Below are positions 1-12,532 of a stretch of 64,000 bases of DNA, piece after piece. The DNA is from Triplophysa rosa. Taxonomy: Eukaryota > Chordata > Actinopteri > Cypriniformes > Nemacheilidae. The stretch spans positions 8,134,251 to 8,198,250 of the forward strand of contig NC_079892.1 in assembly GCF_024868665.1 (NCBI RefSeq), written 5' to 3'. Positions within the stretch are counted from its first letter, which is position 1. Every line of letters begins with the position of its first letter. The position numbers were made by a program, and so were the translations under genes. Under the pieces are notes generated by a model. It saw only the letters and a list, made by a program, of their open reading frames with translations, did not search any database and was not told where the DNA came from.

Positions 1-378
1 CTGTAATACAACCTCACCCCTCCAGGCGTTGTTACTGGCGTTGTCAGCTGACATGTTGACATGAGAAAGTAATATGTCTCCCTGCAGTATGTCTCCCTGC
101 GGTGCTAAGTACCTGCAATTAGTTAGACATCAAAGACACGTCTGGCACCGACATTAATTATTACCGTGTATATTGTATTTCATCATGCTTCAAAAGCACC
201 TGGATAAGCACATTCAATCATAGCATGAAAGTTAGTTCTATTTTAGTAAACGCATAAATAAGAAAGTACCATAAAATAACAAAGTCTGAATAGCCCACAT
301 TAATTCGCCCGTGTTTTTATATGAAGTATATAGCCCTATATATAGATAACTATTCAATGCGTTGTTTTCTGTTACCAG

Positions 379-3300
379 GAAACAAAAACAGCAGGGAACA
401 TCGCACAAATCGTGCCACGAAATACCTTTCCATCCCAGAGGCCAGCCAAATATGTTCCCTCAGGATCCAAAGGTGAGAAGAGCAAAGCAAAACAATATGT
501 GCAGTAATCTGCTGCACAGCACACGTCTGCTACTGTTCGTTCCCTTTTAACTTAATGTACCTTTGTACTTTTGCTTCCTTTTGTTAAAATATTACAGTGA
601 TTGCAGTGCAGCCTTTTTCCTAAAACATTAAGGTTAGGTTTTTTTTAACTCATATTAAGCTTCCAAACCACTTAATTCACTTAATGCGCTTCATTCAAAC
701 TTATCTCTGCTGAAAAATATCATTATGAAGCACTAGCCTTTTCCATTAAAACCATTAAAAAGTTAATTTTGGGCATTATTCCAATATGATTTAATGGTGT
801 TCTATTGGTTCCCATCTGCCAGATAACATCCCACCAATAGAATCCATCACATGCCAGTATGACACGTTATAGTTTCCATTCAAACCAATACAATATATTA
901 TAACCATTAAATCTATTAAAGAGATAGTTCACCCAAAATGAAAATTCTGTTATCATACTCACCCTCTTGTCATTAAAAACAGTATGACTTTCTTTCTTCC
1001 GCATAACACAAAAGAAGATATTGCGAAGAAAGATGGTAACCGAACAGCATCGGCAACCATTCACTTCGATTGTATAGACACAAAACCACTGCAAGTGAAT
1101 GGGGGCCAGTTAACAACATTCTTCGAAATTTCTTCTTTTGTGTTCTGCCGAAGAAAGAAAGTCATACAGGTTTGAAGTGACAAGAGGGTGAGTAAATGAT
1201 GACAGAATTTAAATTTGTGGGTGAACTATCACTTTAAATTTTCTATTGTGTTTTAGGCAGGGTTCTATTGTGTTTTTGTTTTTTTTGCAGGGATGTGAAG
1301 ATAAGTTTTGCTGATAAAGGTTTCTTTAACTTCATATTTTTTAGCTGAATACATTAAAATGTATTAAGTATTCTGTTCCCAAGGTTTGTCATCCTTCATG
1401 AGCGCGAGCAATGGAGTTGTAAAACAGACAGCACCAGAGCCGGACAAACTTAACTCCTGCCAACCATGGCAAAACTCTGGCCGACAAGAAGCAATGCAAG
1501 GTCATTTCAAGAAAAAAGTGTGAGTCTGACAAGTACAAATAAAAATGGCTACTTTTCATACTCATTTTGACTTTATACTGTTTATTGTCCACCAAAAGGG
1601 CTGCTGATGTTCTGTTCGATAGCTTTGCTTCTGGTGGAAGAGTCAGTGCCAATCAGTTTTTTGAGGTACTCAAAATACTTCATGAACAGCTAAAATAACT
1701 CCAATATGTGAAGTTACATAAACTGTCTGTTCTTTGACAGGCCCTGTGGAGCTCAGGAATCATCCGAACAGACCCGCGGATTAAAGACTGCTACAGTCTG
1801 ATGCGCAAGCTGCAGGAATCAGACGGAGCCGTTGACAGAAGCACCTTTCATAGGTCAGACAGGATTTTCTGAGCTGCACATTTTATCCACGTTAATACAG
1901 AAATGCCTCTGTTGCTAATATGCTTGAATGTTTTTGGCAGGTGCGTGACCGGCTTTGTGTCTTTTATTTTAAAAGCATTGCAGGGAAGATTTGTTATACC
2001 AGATTTCTCAACCTTTACGGAGGAAACGCAGAAGTTATTTATTAAATGCAAGCAGCTGTCTTCTGTAAAGGTGTGTCAAATATGTTTCCGTTGGTGTTGC
2101 TTTTAGAGATGCTCGGAGATGCACTTATTGGATGCACTTATAGATGCTTATTTTCTAATTGATGCTTTCTGCCAAATATCACGAAATGACTCATATCCTG
2201 TGTGTCTCTTAAAACAGGAAAAAGAGGATCTCAAAGGAGGCATGAAATGGGGGATTTCAATCTGCACAGTGGATGGGCAGAGGTATTTATTTATTTTCCA
2301 TATTAAAAGAAATACGCCCCAAAATGAAAATTCTGTCATCATTTACTAACCCTCTTTTCATTTCAAATCTGTATGACTTTCTTTCTTCTGCAGAAGATAT
2401 TTTGAAGAATGTCGGTAACTGAACCCTGGCGGTACCCATTCACTTGCGTTGGTTTTGTGTCCACGCAATAGAAGTCAATGGGTACCGCCGCGGTTCGGTT
2501 ACCAACATTCTTCAAAATAACTTCTGTGTTCTGCAGAAGAAAGAAAGTCATACAGGTTTGAAATGACAAGAGGGTGAGTAAATAATGTCAGAATTTTCAT
2601 TTTTGGGTGAACTATCACTTTAACATTAGTCCAGTTTAATGAATTTGATCAGAGGTCTTTCTTTACCACAGCAAAAATGTTAACATACTCCATATAAACA
2701 ATATGACTATGTCATATCTACAACAAATACAATTCCTTTTCCAAGTAAATGTGATGCTCTTGTTTTTTTTTTTGGTACCCTGGCCTAGACTTTCCTTAGG
2801 AGACTGGGCGGAACCTTGTGTCCTCGGAGAGATATCCTGGCCTCTCATATACGGCCTCGCAGTGGACCAGCATGGAGCCGACTATGTGCACAGATTTGTT
2901 GGGATGGAGGAATACTCCAAATATGAGTCACCATTCACCCTGACCAAGCAAGGTAAGGTCAGTCAGTTCAATCCACATATTCCAGTTCCATGATTTACTT
3001 CTGATTGTAGACTTGAATAGTTTGATCCACATTTTAAAAAGTTTGGGCTTTACCAAACATAACATGTTTTTGTTTGCAGGTGTACCTCATAGTCCACTTA
3101 TAGAGACAGGTGCCATCATCAGCACATCTTTATTACAGGTAGACTGTGTGAACAGCTCAAATCAACAACAACAACAAAAATGACTTTCACTAACTTTTAT
3201 ATTGACAGGTGTTGTTTTTTTCCTAAAACAGCTGTCAAGCAGACCCATCACTGAAGAAGAAGAAAAATACGAGTCTGTAAGCTTAACTTTAATCATCATC

Positions 3301-5776
3301 AACGTTTGTTTAAATAAAAAAGAAAACAATCAGCCCCATCTCAAACCGTTCTCACACAGGTTTTGAATATCATCAGGAGACTGTGTAACAAAGAGCATGC
3401 CAGCTTAAACTGCACGAGGTAATTTTTCCAAATTGTTGTTTATATGAGAAATTGATTTCCAGATTGATTTTGTGCCATCCTGTGTGTATTTGATGGTGAT
3501 TGTAAATGCCGTTTCAGTTATCAAAGTCTGCGAAAGGACATTATTCGCCTTCATGCGCTTTCATTTTACTTGCAAGAGAAGAAAGTAAGGATGATTCAGT
3601 GTGCGATTGTTTTTTCTAAATTACAAAGAATCTTACTAACTTACCTGCTTTTGATTTACAATATTTCAGTGCTTTCCTGAAGGTGTGGGAATCAACTCAA
3701 CATTGGATTTACTATTACAGGTAACTTTAGGAAGGAGATTTTTGATACAGGAGAATTCATTTTGAGTTTTAATTTGGCACACGTCTCAGTGTTTATCGAC
3801 AGAAGTCACCTGCGAGTCTGGTGCAGCTCTGGCGGCGACTCTAGCCAATGGCGGCCTGTGTCCGCTTTCAGGTGACCAAGTACTGTCCCCACCTGCTGTC
3901 CGCTGTACCCTTTCCATGATGCAGGTGGCTGGCATGAATGATTACTCCAGAGCTTTTCATTTCAGGGTGAGCTGGAATTGCAGAAGTAGTTTGTGACTAA
4001 GCTGGTAAATAATGAGTCATATTCGTTTGATGCATTTGGGGGTTTAGGAGCAGTTCCTTTTCATTTCCGCACAACTACTGTTAAAATTCATCTCTTATTT
4101 GGAGAGGATTTTTAGGAGTTTTATGAAATGAATTAAATTGCTTGCCACATGATTACACATTAACAAAACTGGTAATGATGTTCAGTAATGAAGTGTGAAT
4201 TTAAGAATTTAAATGCTTGTTAGATTTATGTATTCCCCTACCGCCCTCTAATGGTGAGAATGCAGATTTCTGTATAGTATCTCCATAAAGAGATTTCTTC
4301 ATTTTTAAATGAACAAAGTGAATTCTGTGAAAACTTTATTTGTCATTTGGTAATGTAGACGTCTGTGCCGGCCAAGTCGAGTCAGTCTGGTGTTGTGCTG
4401 TTAGTGATTCCTGGAGTCCTGGGACTCATGTGTTGGTCACCCGGGCTGGACTCTAATAGGAATTCTTGGAGGGGTGTCCATTTCTGCGAGGTAAACACTG
4501 CTTAGATTCAAAGATGCAAGTTAGGCTTGATTTGCCAGAATAGTGACTAATAATTGTCTGTTTCGTCAAAGGAGCTGGTGTCAACCTTCCAGCTGCACAG
4601 TTTTGACATCAAGACTTCTTTCAGGCAGATGTTGTCCTACAGACAGTGGAAGGTGGAGTCAGAGGTCTGGCTAGATGTTTCAGAACTTTAACAATAAATG
4701 ATTTTTTTGTACTGTTAGATACATTAAGAGGTTTGTCTTTTGAATTACAGGGATACCAAATCATGAATGTTCTCTTGGCTGCTTACAGAGGAGATATAGT
4801 GTCTTTGCGCAGGTAGGGTTGCCCAGATGCATAACGCTGCTGTCCTTCAGCATTGATCTCCATATTTCGTAATTTATTTTTTGCCATAAATCTTTATTAT
4901 TAGTCACCGTTTATGTTTGTCACTGGCTTTTGCAAATATCTAACCAATGCAAGTAATAAAAAAAACGTGCTTGTCATTTTTGACAACACAGTATTTAAAC
5001 ATTTAAAAAGTACAGTGTTTTTTCCATTTCCTGAAAAACTGTGAATTTGGACATCTTAGATTTCGGAAGGACAGCGGTGATAAATTACTGTATAATATAC
5101 TTTCTCATTAGAGAACAGTTGCGAAATGTGTCACGCTGGTTTTTTTTTATTATTTGCTCTACATTTAGATACAGTACTTTGTATTAAATATCTGTGGAAT
5201 AGCAATGGATATTAATTTCATAACACAATGTAACACATTTTTTGAAAAGTTGTGATTCGATTTAATTTTTGCTATTTATTTTTGAAGTTTAACATGCTGA
5301 ATACGAAAATCACATTCATTTTTTCACATTCATTTATTTGCCCACAGAATCATACAACAGGAAATGTAACACTGAATTAAATAAATTTCCGTAAAAAACA
5401 ATTATGGAAAGCTATATCAAAAACAAATTCTTATGCAGACTTAATTCCTCTCTTAAAGGTACCTTCTCTCAGGGGCAGATGCGAATGCTGTGGATTATGA
5501 TGGACGATCTGCGCTGCACGTCGCCGCTTCAGAGGGACATCTGGACATCATCAAGTTCCTGGTGGAGAATGCAGGTGCAAACTGCACACTTAAAGACAGG
5601 TAATATTGAAGTTATCAATGTTAATCATGTAGCAGATACATCAGGACTAACCTATGCTTTGGCGTGTTGATATTCACAGGTGGGGTAACACAGCCTTACA
5701 AGAGGCCGTGAGATGCAATCAAGACCCTGCCATCCAGCTTCTAAGGAAATACAAAGATTATGAAGAGAGTTTGTGA
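379..5776 (+). CDS. glsl: Glutaminase-like protein lacking the catalytic residues (5' end outside window)
   Basis: Eighteen exons join in frame: 379-472, 1384-1519, 1599-1665, 1741-1853, 1941-2070, 2218-2282, 2789-2952, 3080-3138, 3232-3276, 3360-3418, 3518-3584, 3670-3720, 3790-3966, 4359-4490, 4572-4664, 4751-4812, 5459-5599, 5680-5776 (583 codons plus stop). The first exon is preceded by an acceptor, so the start codon lies upstream. The product follows kidney/liver glutaminase throughout: an N-terminal helical domain (RFVIPDF), the beta-lactamase-like fold (CTVDGQR, YVHRFVG, EKKCFPEG, EVTCESG, TLANGG) and C-terminal ankyrin repeats (SALHVAASEGH, DRWGNTALQEA). Active glutaminases convert glutamine to glutamate with a Ser-Lys pair. 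Here Ser286 is Glu, Lys289 is Trp, Asn335 is Glu, Tyr414 is Leu and Tyr466 is Asn (human GLS numbering), so catalysis is not expected. All splice sites and the frame are intact, which argues against a decayed pseudogene. The symbol follows the zebrafish name 'glutaminase like' from memory; family membership is certain, the exact orthologue is not. Confidence 0.88.
916..1237. mobile_element. Angel-like palindromic MITE
   Basis: Ends gatagttcaccc...gggtgaactatcac, flanked by TTAA, with internal palindromic halves (gactttctttctt, aagaagatat). It lies in the first intron visible of the glutaminase-like gene. Confidence 0.8.
2303..2623. mobile_element. Angel-like palindromic MITE
   Basis: Same family; TTAA at both ends, a palindromic centre around ggtacccattcac / gtcaatgggtacc, and the right end gggtgaactatcac. 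Confidence 0.8.
4838..5092 (+). mobile_element. MITE family B (ends GCTGTCCTTC), copy 1
   Basis: About 255 bp with inverted ends (gctgctgtccttcag / ggaaggacagcggtgat) and the internal blocks ttagtcaccgtttatg and gcaaatatctaacca. It is shared with two copies in nedd1. Confidence 0.65.
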
Positions 5777-5961
5777 TGCCTACATTTAGCCTTGATATTT
5801 ACATTTTAGGTACACATGACTAATTATATGAATGAAGAGGAGGTTATAAAGAGCAAAGGCTTTATGGAAAACATTAGTCATTATTGTGTATTCTGCTGGC
5901 AACAGTCCCAGTTAACCACTCGCTGCTTATTGGGAATGACTGAATGAAACTTTGTTTCTTT

Positions 5962-5967
5962 AATAAA
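5962..5967 (+). terminator. Poly(A) signal of the glutaminase-like gene
   Basis: AATAAA lies 186 bp after the stop codon, before the next gene, and is the first canonical signal downstream. Confidence 0.6.
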
Positions 5968-6175
5968 TGCTTATACAGAAAGAATATGCTTACTGATTCA
6001 ACAGACGTTCATATTCAGACATTCTGCTAAACATCTTCCGTAAATTTTTCATCAAAAAAATCATTTCAGGTAAACTGTTGCTTTAAATTATAGTAGCGGG
6101 GCAAAGGTCATGGGCTTGATTCCTATAAGGAACAACTTTTGATAAAATGTTAACCTTAAGCACTGTGTATTGCTT

Positions 6176-6462
6176 TTAAATGGACAGTTGACAAAAAAAG
6201 AATTCTGAAAATAATATTTTCACCCTCATGTCATTTACAATCTGTACATGAATCTTTCTTCTTTGGAACACAAAAGAAGATATTTTGAGAAATGTCTCAT
6301 TTTGTGTCCATCCAATGAAAGTCATTGGGGTCCAATGTTGTTTGGCTACCAACATTCTTCAAAATATCTTCTTTGCAGGGTTAAAATAACACTAAGCAGA
6401 GTATACTAAATAATACATTTTCTTTTCTATTTTCCTATTTTTTGAGTGAACCACCACTTTAA
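6176..6462. mobile_element. Diverged Angel-like MITE
   Basis: TTAA at both ends, inner blocks cacaaaagaagatattttgag and accaacattcttcaaaatat, and diverged termini. Confidence 0.65.
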
Positions 6463-6815
6463 AGTTATGATATTGCGTAAATGTAGGCATGTTTCCATAT
6501 ATAGACTAGTTATCTGGGGAAGCACAACTTTACACTGTCCTATATCTTCAAACCGACCTCTGGATCACCTCTAGCACTCACGCATGTGAAATTCCTGCAG
6601 TAGACACATTACATTAACCGATGAGTGCCCTCTAGGATCCTGCAGGATCTCAGCACAGCCCCACCAATCAAATCTGGCCGATGTCCCAAGGTGCAAAATA
6701 ACTGTTTACATTGCGACGGTTGGAAGAGGGCGGAGAGCTCCGGGACTCACGCGCCGAGATTGAACCGTCCTGACACCCATGTTGACGTTCAACATTTAAG
6801 GAGACAAAGGGGAGG

Positions 6816-9800
6816 ATGTCAGTTGCCGGACTGAAGAAACAGTTTCACAAAGCGAGTCAGGTAACGTGAAGCTTTCGTCCGACGACGCGAACAAGATTCG
6901 TTTCACACTGATCGAGTCGTTTCTGTAAAGGGATATAGAAGTGAAAGCGGACGTTGGTTTATTTCGCACTTTTAAATGCTATTGTAACCGCGTGGATATT
7001 GTAACGTGTATGCGTCACTGTTCTGGGTGAAAACGGTCTACGGGTTTCAGTATCTGGAGACACTGTGGCCAACCATAACATGATGCGATGTCCCACTTGC
7101 TTTCGTTTTTTATTTTTATCGTTCAGAAACATCATGCAAGGACACAAACACGAGACATTAAATATAAGTGTATACAGTTACATATAAGTTAAAAGTTAAG
7201 TGTACTTGTTTTGTTCTTGTTAAAATGAAAAACTTAAATTAAGGTGTGTTTAAATGTAATTTCTTTCCGCGAAATTATACATTGCTTTATTTTAATAAAA
7301 GGACACGTTAGTTTGGCGGATGGATTACAATTTGTATAGTTTTACTCCAAATATCGCGGGTAAACTATGGGTACACACTGATCATAGTAAATGTGCGTTT
7401 GCTTTGGTTTTACTACAATACAAATACAATTGTTAAACTGTGATATGATAGTAAAATCATAGTTATTTGTGTCCCACACTGCAGGTTTTCTCTCACCTTG
7501 TGCTGCTGTGTGAGTGAGTGTTGAGTTACTGCAGAGGTTTCAGTTTGAGACACGTGCACGTGCACAGGGGTGTTGTCTGTTTCTCGGACACAAAGTCCAC
7601 CAACTATCTTATCTGTTCATATCGAGTTTATTATGCATTGTAAATTCTCCTGAAATCTCCACCACAGCCCGACCCAGTCTCAAGTTTTGGACTTCAAAGT
7701 TTCCAAGTCAATGTACGTTTATTCGAAAAGCGTCCAGGGTCACATTTGTAGTTTCTCGGTGGCAGTATGAATCTTCAAGTGTTGTGGAAGCACTGGCCAA
7801 GAGTTTGTCTTGTAAACTAGAGGAAACAGATGCTCAATGTGTTAAAAATGTAAGGCCGGTGGATTTCCTGGTTTTGTTTAGGGATGTAGACATCTCTGGT
7901 TCAATTGTATTGTGTTGTGATTGAGCAACCACATATTATCATGTACACGTAAAAATGTTCAACCATCATTGTTTAACCTTTACAGAAACTACAATCCAAC
8001 CTTTTCTTTATAGTCAGTTATGTAAATTATTGTTATATGAAAAATACATAATGGAATTAAAGTTTTTGATTCACCCCTACAAATTATGGTCAGCTGATCC
8101 TGACTTTAAAGGGATAGTTTACTCACATTTACTCACCCTCAACCTGTATTAATTTCTTTTTTGTTGTTAAACACAAAATAAGATATTATGAACAATGTGG
8201 GAAACCAAACAGTTCTATTCTTTTACTGGTAGTCAATAGTGGCCCAGAACTTTTTGTTCACAAACATTTTTCCAAATATCTTTCTTTGTGTTAAGCAGAA
8301 TAACACAAATATTTATACAGGTCTGAAACAATTTTAGGAACTTTAGTAAATGATGACATAATTGTAATTTTTGGGTGAACTATTCATTAGAGTTCCATAC
8401 CAAACAATTATGTTTCTATAAAATTCTTAAAAAGCTCAAATGATTCTCCTTTGTTTTATTTAAATCTAAGTTATCTTTACAGTTGTTACAGGAAAAACTC
8501 AATGGGGTAGAGGGAACAAAGCTGGATGAGGAATTCCTCATTATGGAAAGGGTATGAATATTATTCTCAACAAAATAATTTAAAACTTTGATTTGATATA
8601 ATTGAGATCTGGTGCATCAAAGCTTTGTGTTTTTGTTATTTTATTGATTGCTCCACTGTAGAAAACTGACATTACCCACAAATTGATTCTTGACCTTGTT
8701 CCAAAAACTATAGGATATCTTCAGCCCAATCCAGGTATGAGTCAATATTTTATTTTTTAAGATCCCATAAAATAGTTTTTTTAAGTCAGTTTCCATTGCT
8801 GTATTTTTTTGTGCTGCATTTTTACAAAATTACATGTCACAGCCTAGAAACAAGACGTGCTATTTGGTATATAAAAAGCATGCTATTTGACAAATGCCAG
8901 TAGGTTCTGAGTCATCAGTATTTGTTGTCTGTTTTTCTGGAAGAGAAAGATTTTAAATGTGTTTATCTGCTAAGTTCAGTTAAGAGTGCATATGCATTTA
9001 AATGGGAAGAAACATGGACTATATGCCACATAATAAAAAAAATTTTAGTTTGATTTTCTTTTCTCTTGACTTATAGCATACAGAGCAAAACTCAGCATGC
9101 TCAACACAGTCTCCAAAATCCGTGGAAAGGTAAAAACTGTTGGCTATCCACAGACAGAGGACATTCTGGGAGATTGCATGCTGCATTATGGCAGCGAGCT
9201 TGGAGCTGCATCTGGATTTGGTACGTTCGACACAATAAATAAAACAATGGAAATATTATTTTACACTAGCAATAGAACGTAAGTAGTTATTTAGACAGAT
9301 TTTTGTACAATTTCAGGTTTTGCTTTAACTGAAATGGGGGAGGCACTGAAACAAGTATCCCAGGCAAAGGACAGTATGGATGGCAGAGTGAAGCAAACCT
9401 TTATTGATCCTCTGCAATCGATACAGGACAATGAGCTGAAGGAAATTAGGGTCAGTCTTGCATATAATGTAATTAAAATGGCAAAGTGTTCGGTTTGTTG
9501 ATGAACATAGTTTTAATGCTTTCTTTCTGTTTGTTAGTACCATCTGAGAAAGCTCGAAGGTCGGCGTCTTGACTTCGATTACAAGAAGAGGCGTAAAGGA
9601 AATATTGCAAACACAGAGATTAAGAAGGCATTCGATAAATTTGAAGAATCTAAGGATTTGGCAGAGAGTAGCATGTTTAATCTTCTACAAAAGGATGTAT
9701 GCAAAACATCACATTCTGTTTTTCTTTATCCACCAATCACAGATCATAACACAAACGGTACATAATCACATTGTATATGGCATTGTAGGAAGAACAGATG

Positions 9801-11164
9801 CAGTATCTCTCAGGCTTCATCTCAGCAGTTATAGACTACCACCAACAATCTTGCCAGATACTAGAAAATCTCAGGAGCAGCCTGCAGACCAGGCCAGAAT
9901 TATGAGCTCATTATAGACCTCATATTATTGCAGTTCTAACATGTTTCATCTGATTTCATCTTACTGTTTCCGTGTTATAGAATAACAGATGCAAGCAATC
10001 AACCCAAAAGGGAATTTGCATCGAAATCAGTTGCAAGCACAATGTGCTACACAGATATTTATGGATTCTCCAACTGCTCACCAGGACAGTCGTCAGGTGT
10101 TTCATTTTTCTCTTAGTTATATGATCACATTTAATATCGACCGTTCATGACGTTTCTGAATTCTGTGTATTATGTGCAACAGGGACAGAGATCACTGAAG
10201 CCTTGAGTGAAAAATGTAAGTCATAATCACATGGTATACACATTCTTACCCTATCCCACACAGAAATTTATTAGATAGTTGGACGTTTCCCAGCTAATGT
10301 CTCTTGATGGTTGCCAGATGCTCCTGTTGTGGTTCACTCTCCTGACAAGGCAGTTATCAAAACTCAAACTACACAGAATCCAACCAGCAACTGTGAGTTA
10401 ACGCTTTTGACTATAAGCAGATGTAAAAATGACTGTCCCATATGAGGATGTATATATAAAGTGATGTCTAAAGAGTGTTAAAACGCTTTTATTTTCTAAT
10501 TTTATTGATTTTTAATTGCAAATAAAATCATATTATTAGCATAAAACATATTATTAAAACGTAGTATTATATAATATAAAACATAATGTTTTTGCTAGTA
10601 AAGGAGTAGTTCACCTTCAAAATGAAAGTTCTGTCATCATTTACTCACCCTCTTGTCATTTCAAACCTGTATGACTTTCTTTCTTCTGCAGAATACAAAA
10701 GAAGATATTTTGAAAAATGTTGGTAACAGAACAGCACAGCACCCCATTCACTTCTATTGTAACCAATGCAAGTGAATGGGGGGCTGTTAACAACATTCTT
10801 CAAAATATCTTTGTTTGTGTTCTGCGGAAGGAAGTAAGTCATACAGGTTTAAAATGACAAGAGCGTTAGTAAATGATGACAGAATTTTCCTTTTGAATGT
10901 GATCTACTCCTTTAAGAAAAGTGCCATATAAATACAATCTCTTTTTTATGTTTACTAGATCACAGCAGCCCCCCTTTTGATCAGCCCTGCTGTCGGGCAC
11001 TTTACGCTTTCCAGCCAGAAAACCAAGGAGAGCTGTGTTTTAAGGGAGGTGACATCATCATCCTGACCAGCCAGGTAGATGAGAACTGGTTTGAGGGTAT
11101 GCTCAGCGGGAAGTCTGGCTTCTTTCCTATAAACTACGTCAAAGTGCTTGTACCTTTGCCATAG
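6816..11164 (+). CDS. sh3gl3: Endophilin-A3 (SH3-domain GRB2-like 3)
   Basis: Eleven exons: 6816-6860, 8483-8551, 8662-8734, 9077-9220, 9317-9450, 9538-9696, 9789-9892, 9981-10096, 10183-10215, 10318-10392, 10959-11164; 385 residues. The start [15 protein letters not shown] is the amphipathic H0 helix typical of endophilin A. The N-BAR domain follows to about residue 240 ([37 protein letters not shown]-like [16 protein letters not shown]). A variable linker and a C-terminal SH3 domain close the protein ([34 protein letters not shown]). Endophilins bend membranes and recruit dynamin and synaptojanin in clathrin-mediated endocytosis. At 385 residues it is longer than human endophilin A3 (347), because the linker carries extra sequence including a 33-nt exon. 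Intron 7 appears to use a GC donor at 9893. Similarity favours A3 over A1 or A2, but paralogue assignment rests on memory of the human proteins. Confidence 0.9.
8106..8389. mobile_element. Angel-like MITE
   Basis: Starts ttaaagggatagttta, ends tttttgggtgaactatt; in sh3gl3 intron 1. Confidence 0.65.
10598..10915. mobile_element. Angel-like palindromic MITE
   Basis: Ends ggagtagttcacc and gatctactcctttaa, with a long internal palindrome around cattcacttctat; in sh3gl3 intron 10. Confidence 0.75.
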
Positions 11165-11567
11165 TAACAGCGGGAACGTACTTCAGCTGGACAGCATGAA
11201 CTCTTCCGGTTTTTGGAGAAACTTTAAGTTTTTGTTGAAGGTTAATATATGACGCTTACCTGAGCCTATGCTGTATTATCCATCACTATGCAAAAATCAT
11301 GTACCTCACCTTGTCTTTCTTTACTATGTTTTGTTGATAATCTAAGGATGCAATATACTGTACTTAGGAGCTGCATAAATGTGCTGCTTTATTAAATGTA
11401 TTTTATAGGCCTAAATATCTGAAATATGTTAAATTTTAATGTGATTAAATAGATTTCAGTGTATTATAGTTATGGGTTAAAACCTGTGTATATTTTTGTC
11501 TTTTTAACCGCTTTTAAAGTCTTAGTATTTCTTGCAGAATTGTTTATTTTGCACTTGCTCGTTTTTT

Positions 11568-11573
11568 AATAAA
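11568..11573 (+). terminator. Poly(A) signal of sh3gl3
   Basis: AATAAA about 400 bp after the sh3gl3 stop, inside AT-rich 3' UTR-like sequence. Confidence 0.6.
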
Positions 11574-11699
11574 TCCAAGCATACTGAAAATGTACTGATG
11601 TATTTGTTATATCCTGTTATCATAAATAATATAAATATATATTCCCACTACCATAAATAATATACATATATATTCCCACTATGAATAAGTTTATCTCAT

Positions 11700-12532
11700 A
11701 AACCACATAATACTTCTCATACTATTCTCCTACTGGAGCGGCGTTGCTGTATTTCCGAACGACTCATTTTTGAGCCCAGCTGCTCGCCGTAGTGGCGGTT
11801 CCTCACCGGAGCCACGGATTTTCAAACTTTTGTGATATGACAAAGTTTCACAGTTAAAATAAAGGACACATTTATTCAACACCCGTGGATGTCGCGTGAA
11901 GTGTTTACCACCAAACCTTCCTGTATTTCTTTACTTTCTTTAGTCTAAACTTCGGGTAAGTTAGCTAAGTTAGCTGTTGCTAACCAGCTGGTAAATGCAG
12001 AAACTGTTAGCACAACAACATGAACAACCACGAATACATTGATTAGAAATTGAAGAGTAACCATTTTTTAACCATTTGTTAATTGTTTGTTTTCAGATGT
12101 TTTGGTCAGAATTGTTAAAACGCTTAAATTTGATTATACTCTAAAGTTATACACTGTTGTCATAAACTAGCTGCATTGCTTGGTTGCTGGCTAACTTATT
12201 TACCGAATAAATCATCTTCGTCTCCCGTCATCTTAAGTTGTTCAGGCAACTCGGACTCCAAACAATATTAGTAAAACGGACACTTTATTAACAATAAAGC
12301 GTAAGTAAATAAAGAGATCAGATAGCATAAAACATACTAATTGTATTTTGAATGCAAATCGTGACAGCAATGTTGTAAAAGTGCAGCACAATAGCAAATA
12401 TTTACAACCGTGGACTGTTTTGTATTTTTAACTTGCTCTAGCGTTTCTTGATTAGAAACATTTCGTATTATTTGACTCGTGGCGCGGCGCGCCTGACAGC
12501 TGTCCATCTTTTGTCACCTGGCAGCCGTTGCT
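11700..12532 (+). promoter_or_regulatory. nedd1 5' region with a probable untranslated first exon
   Basis: A GC-richer stretch at about 11740-11830 is followed by a strong splice donor (CGG|gtaag at 11955/11956), consistent with a 5' untranslated exon. The coding exon starts at 12533 after another GC-rich run (ggcgcggcgcgcc near 12481). The transcription start is not determined by sequence alone. Confidence 0.4.

Larger units (their letters stand above)
5777..6815. other. Intergenic: 3' UTR, one MITE, then sh3gl3 5' flank
   Basis: It contains the 3' UTR of the glutaminase-like gene, an Angel-like MITE at 6176-6462 and a more GC-rich stretch from about 6620 to 6815 just before the sh3gl3 start, which is the likely promoter and 5' UTR. 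No other coding exon is visible. Confidence 0.5.

Noticed and set aside
379..5776. Glutaminase-like gene as a decayed pseudogene
   Set aside because: No stop, frameshift or broken splice site is found in 18 exons, and non-catalytic core residues are conserved.
7514..7924. 136-codon open frame
   Set aside because: It lies in sh3gl3 intron 1, has no recognisable domain and no start or splice context.
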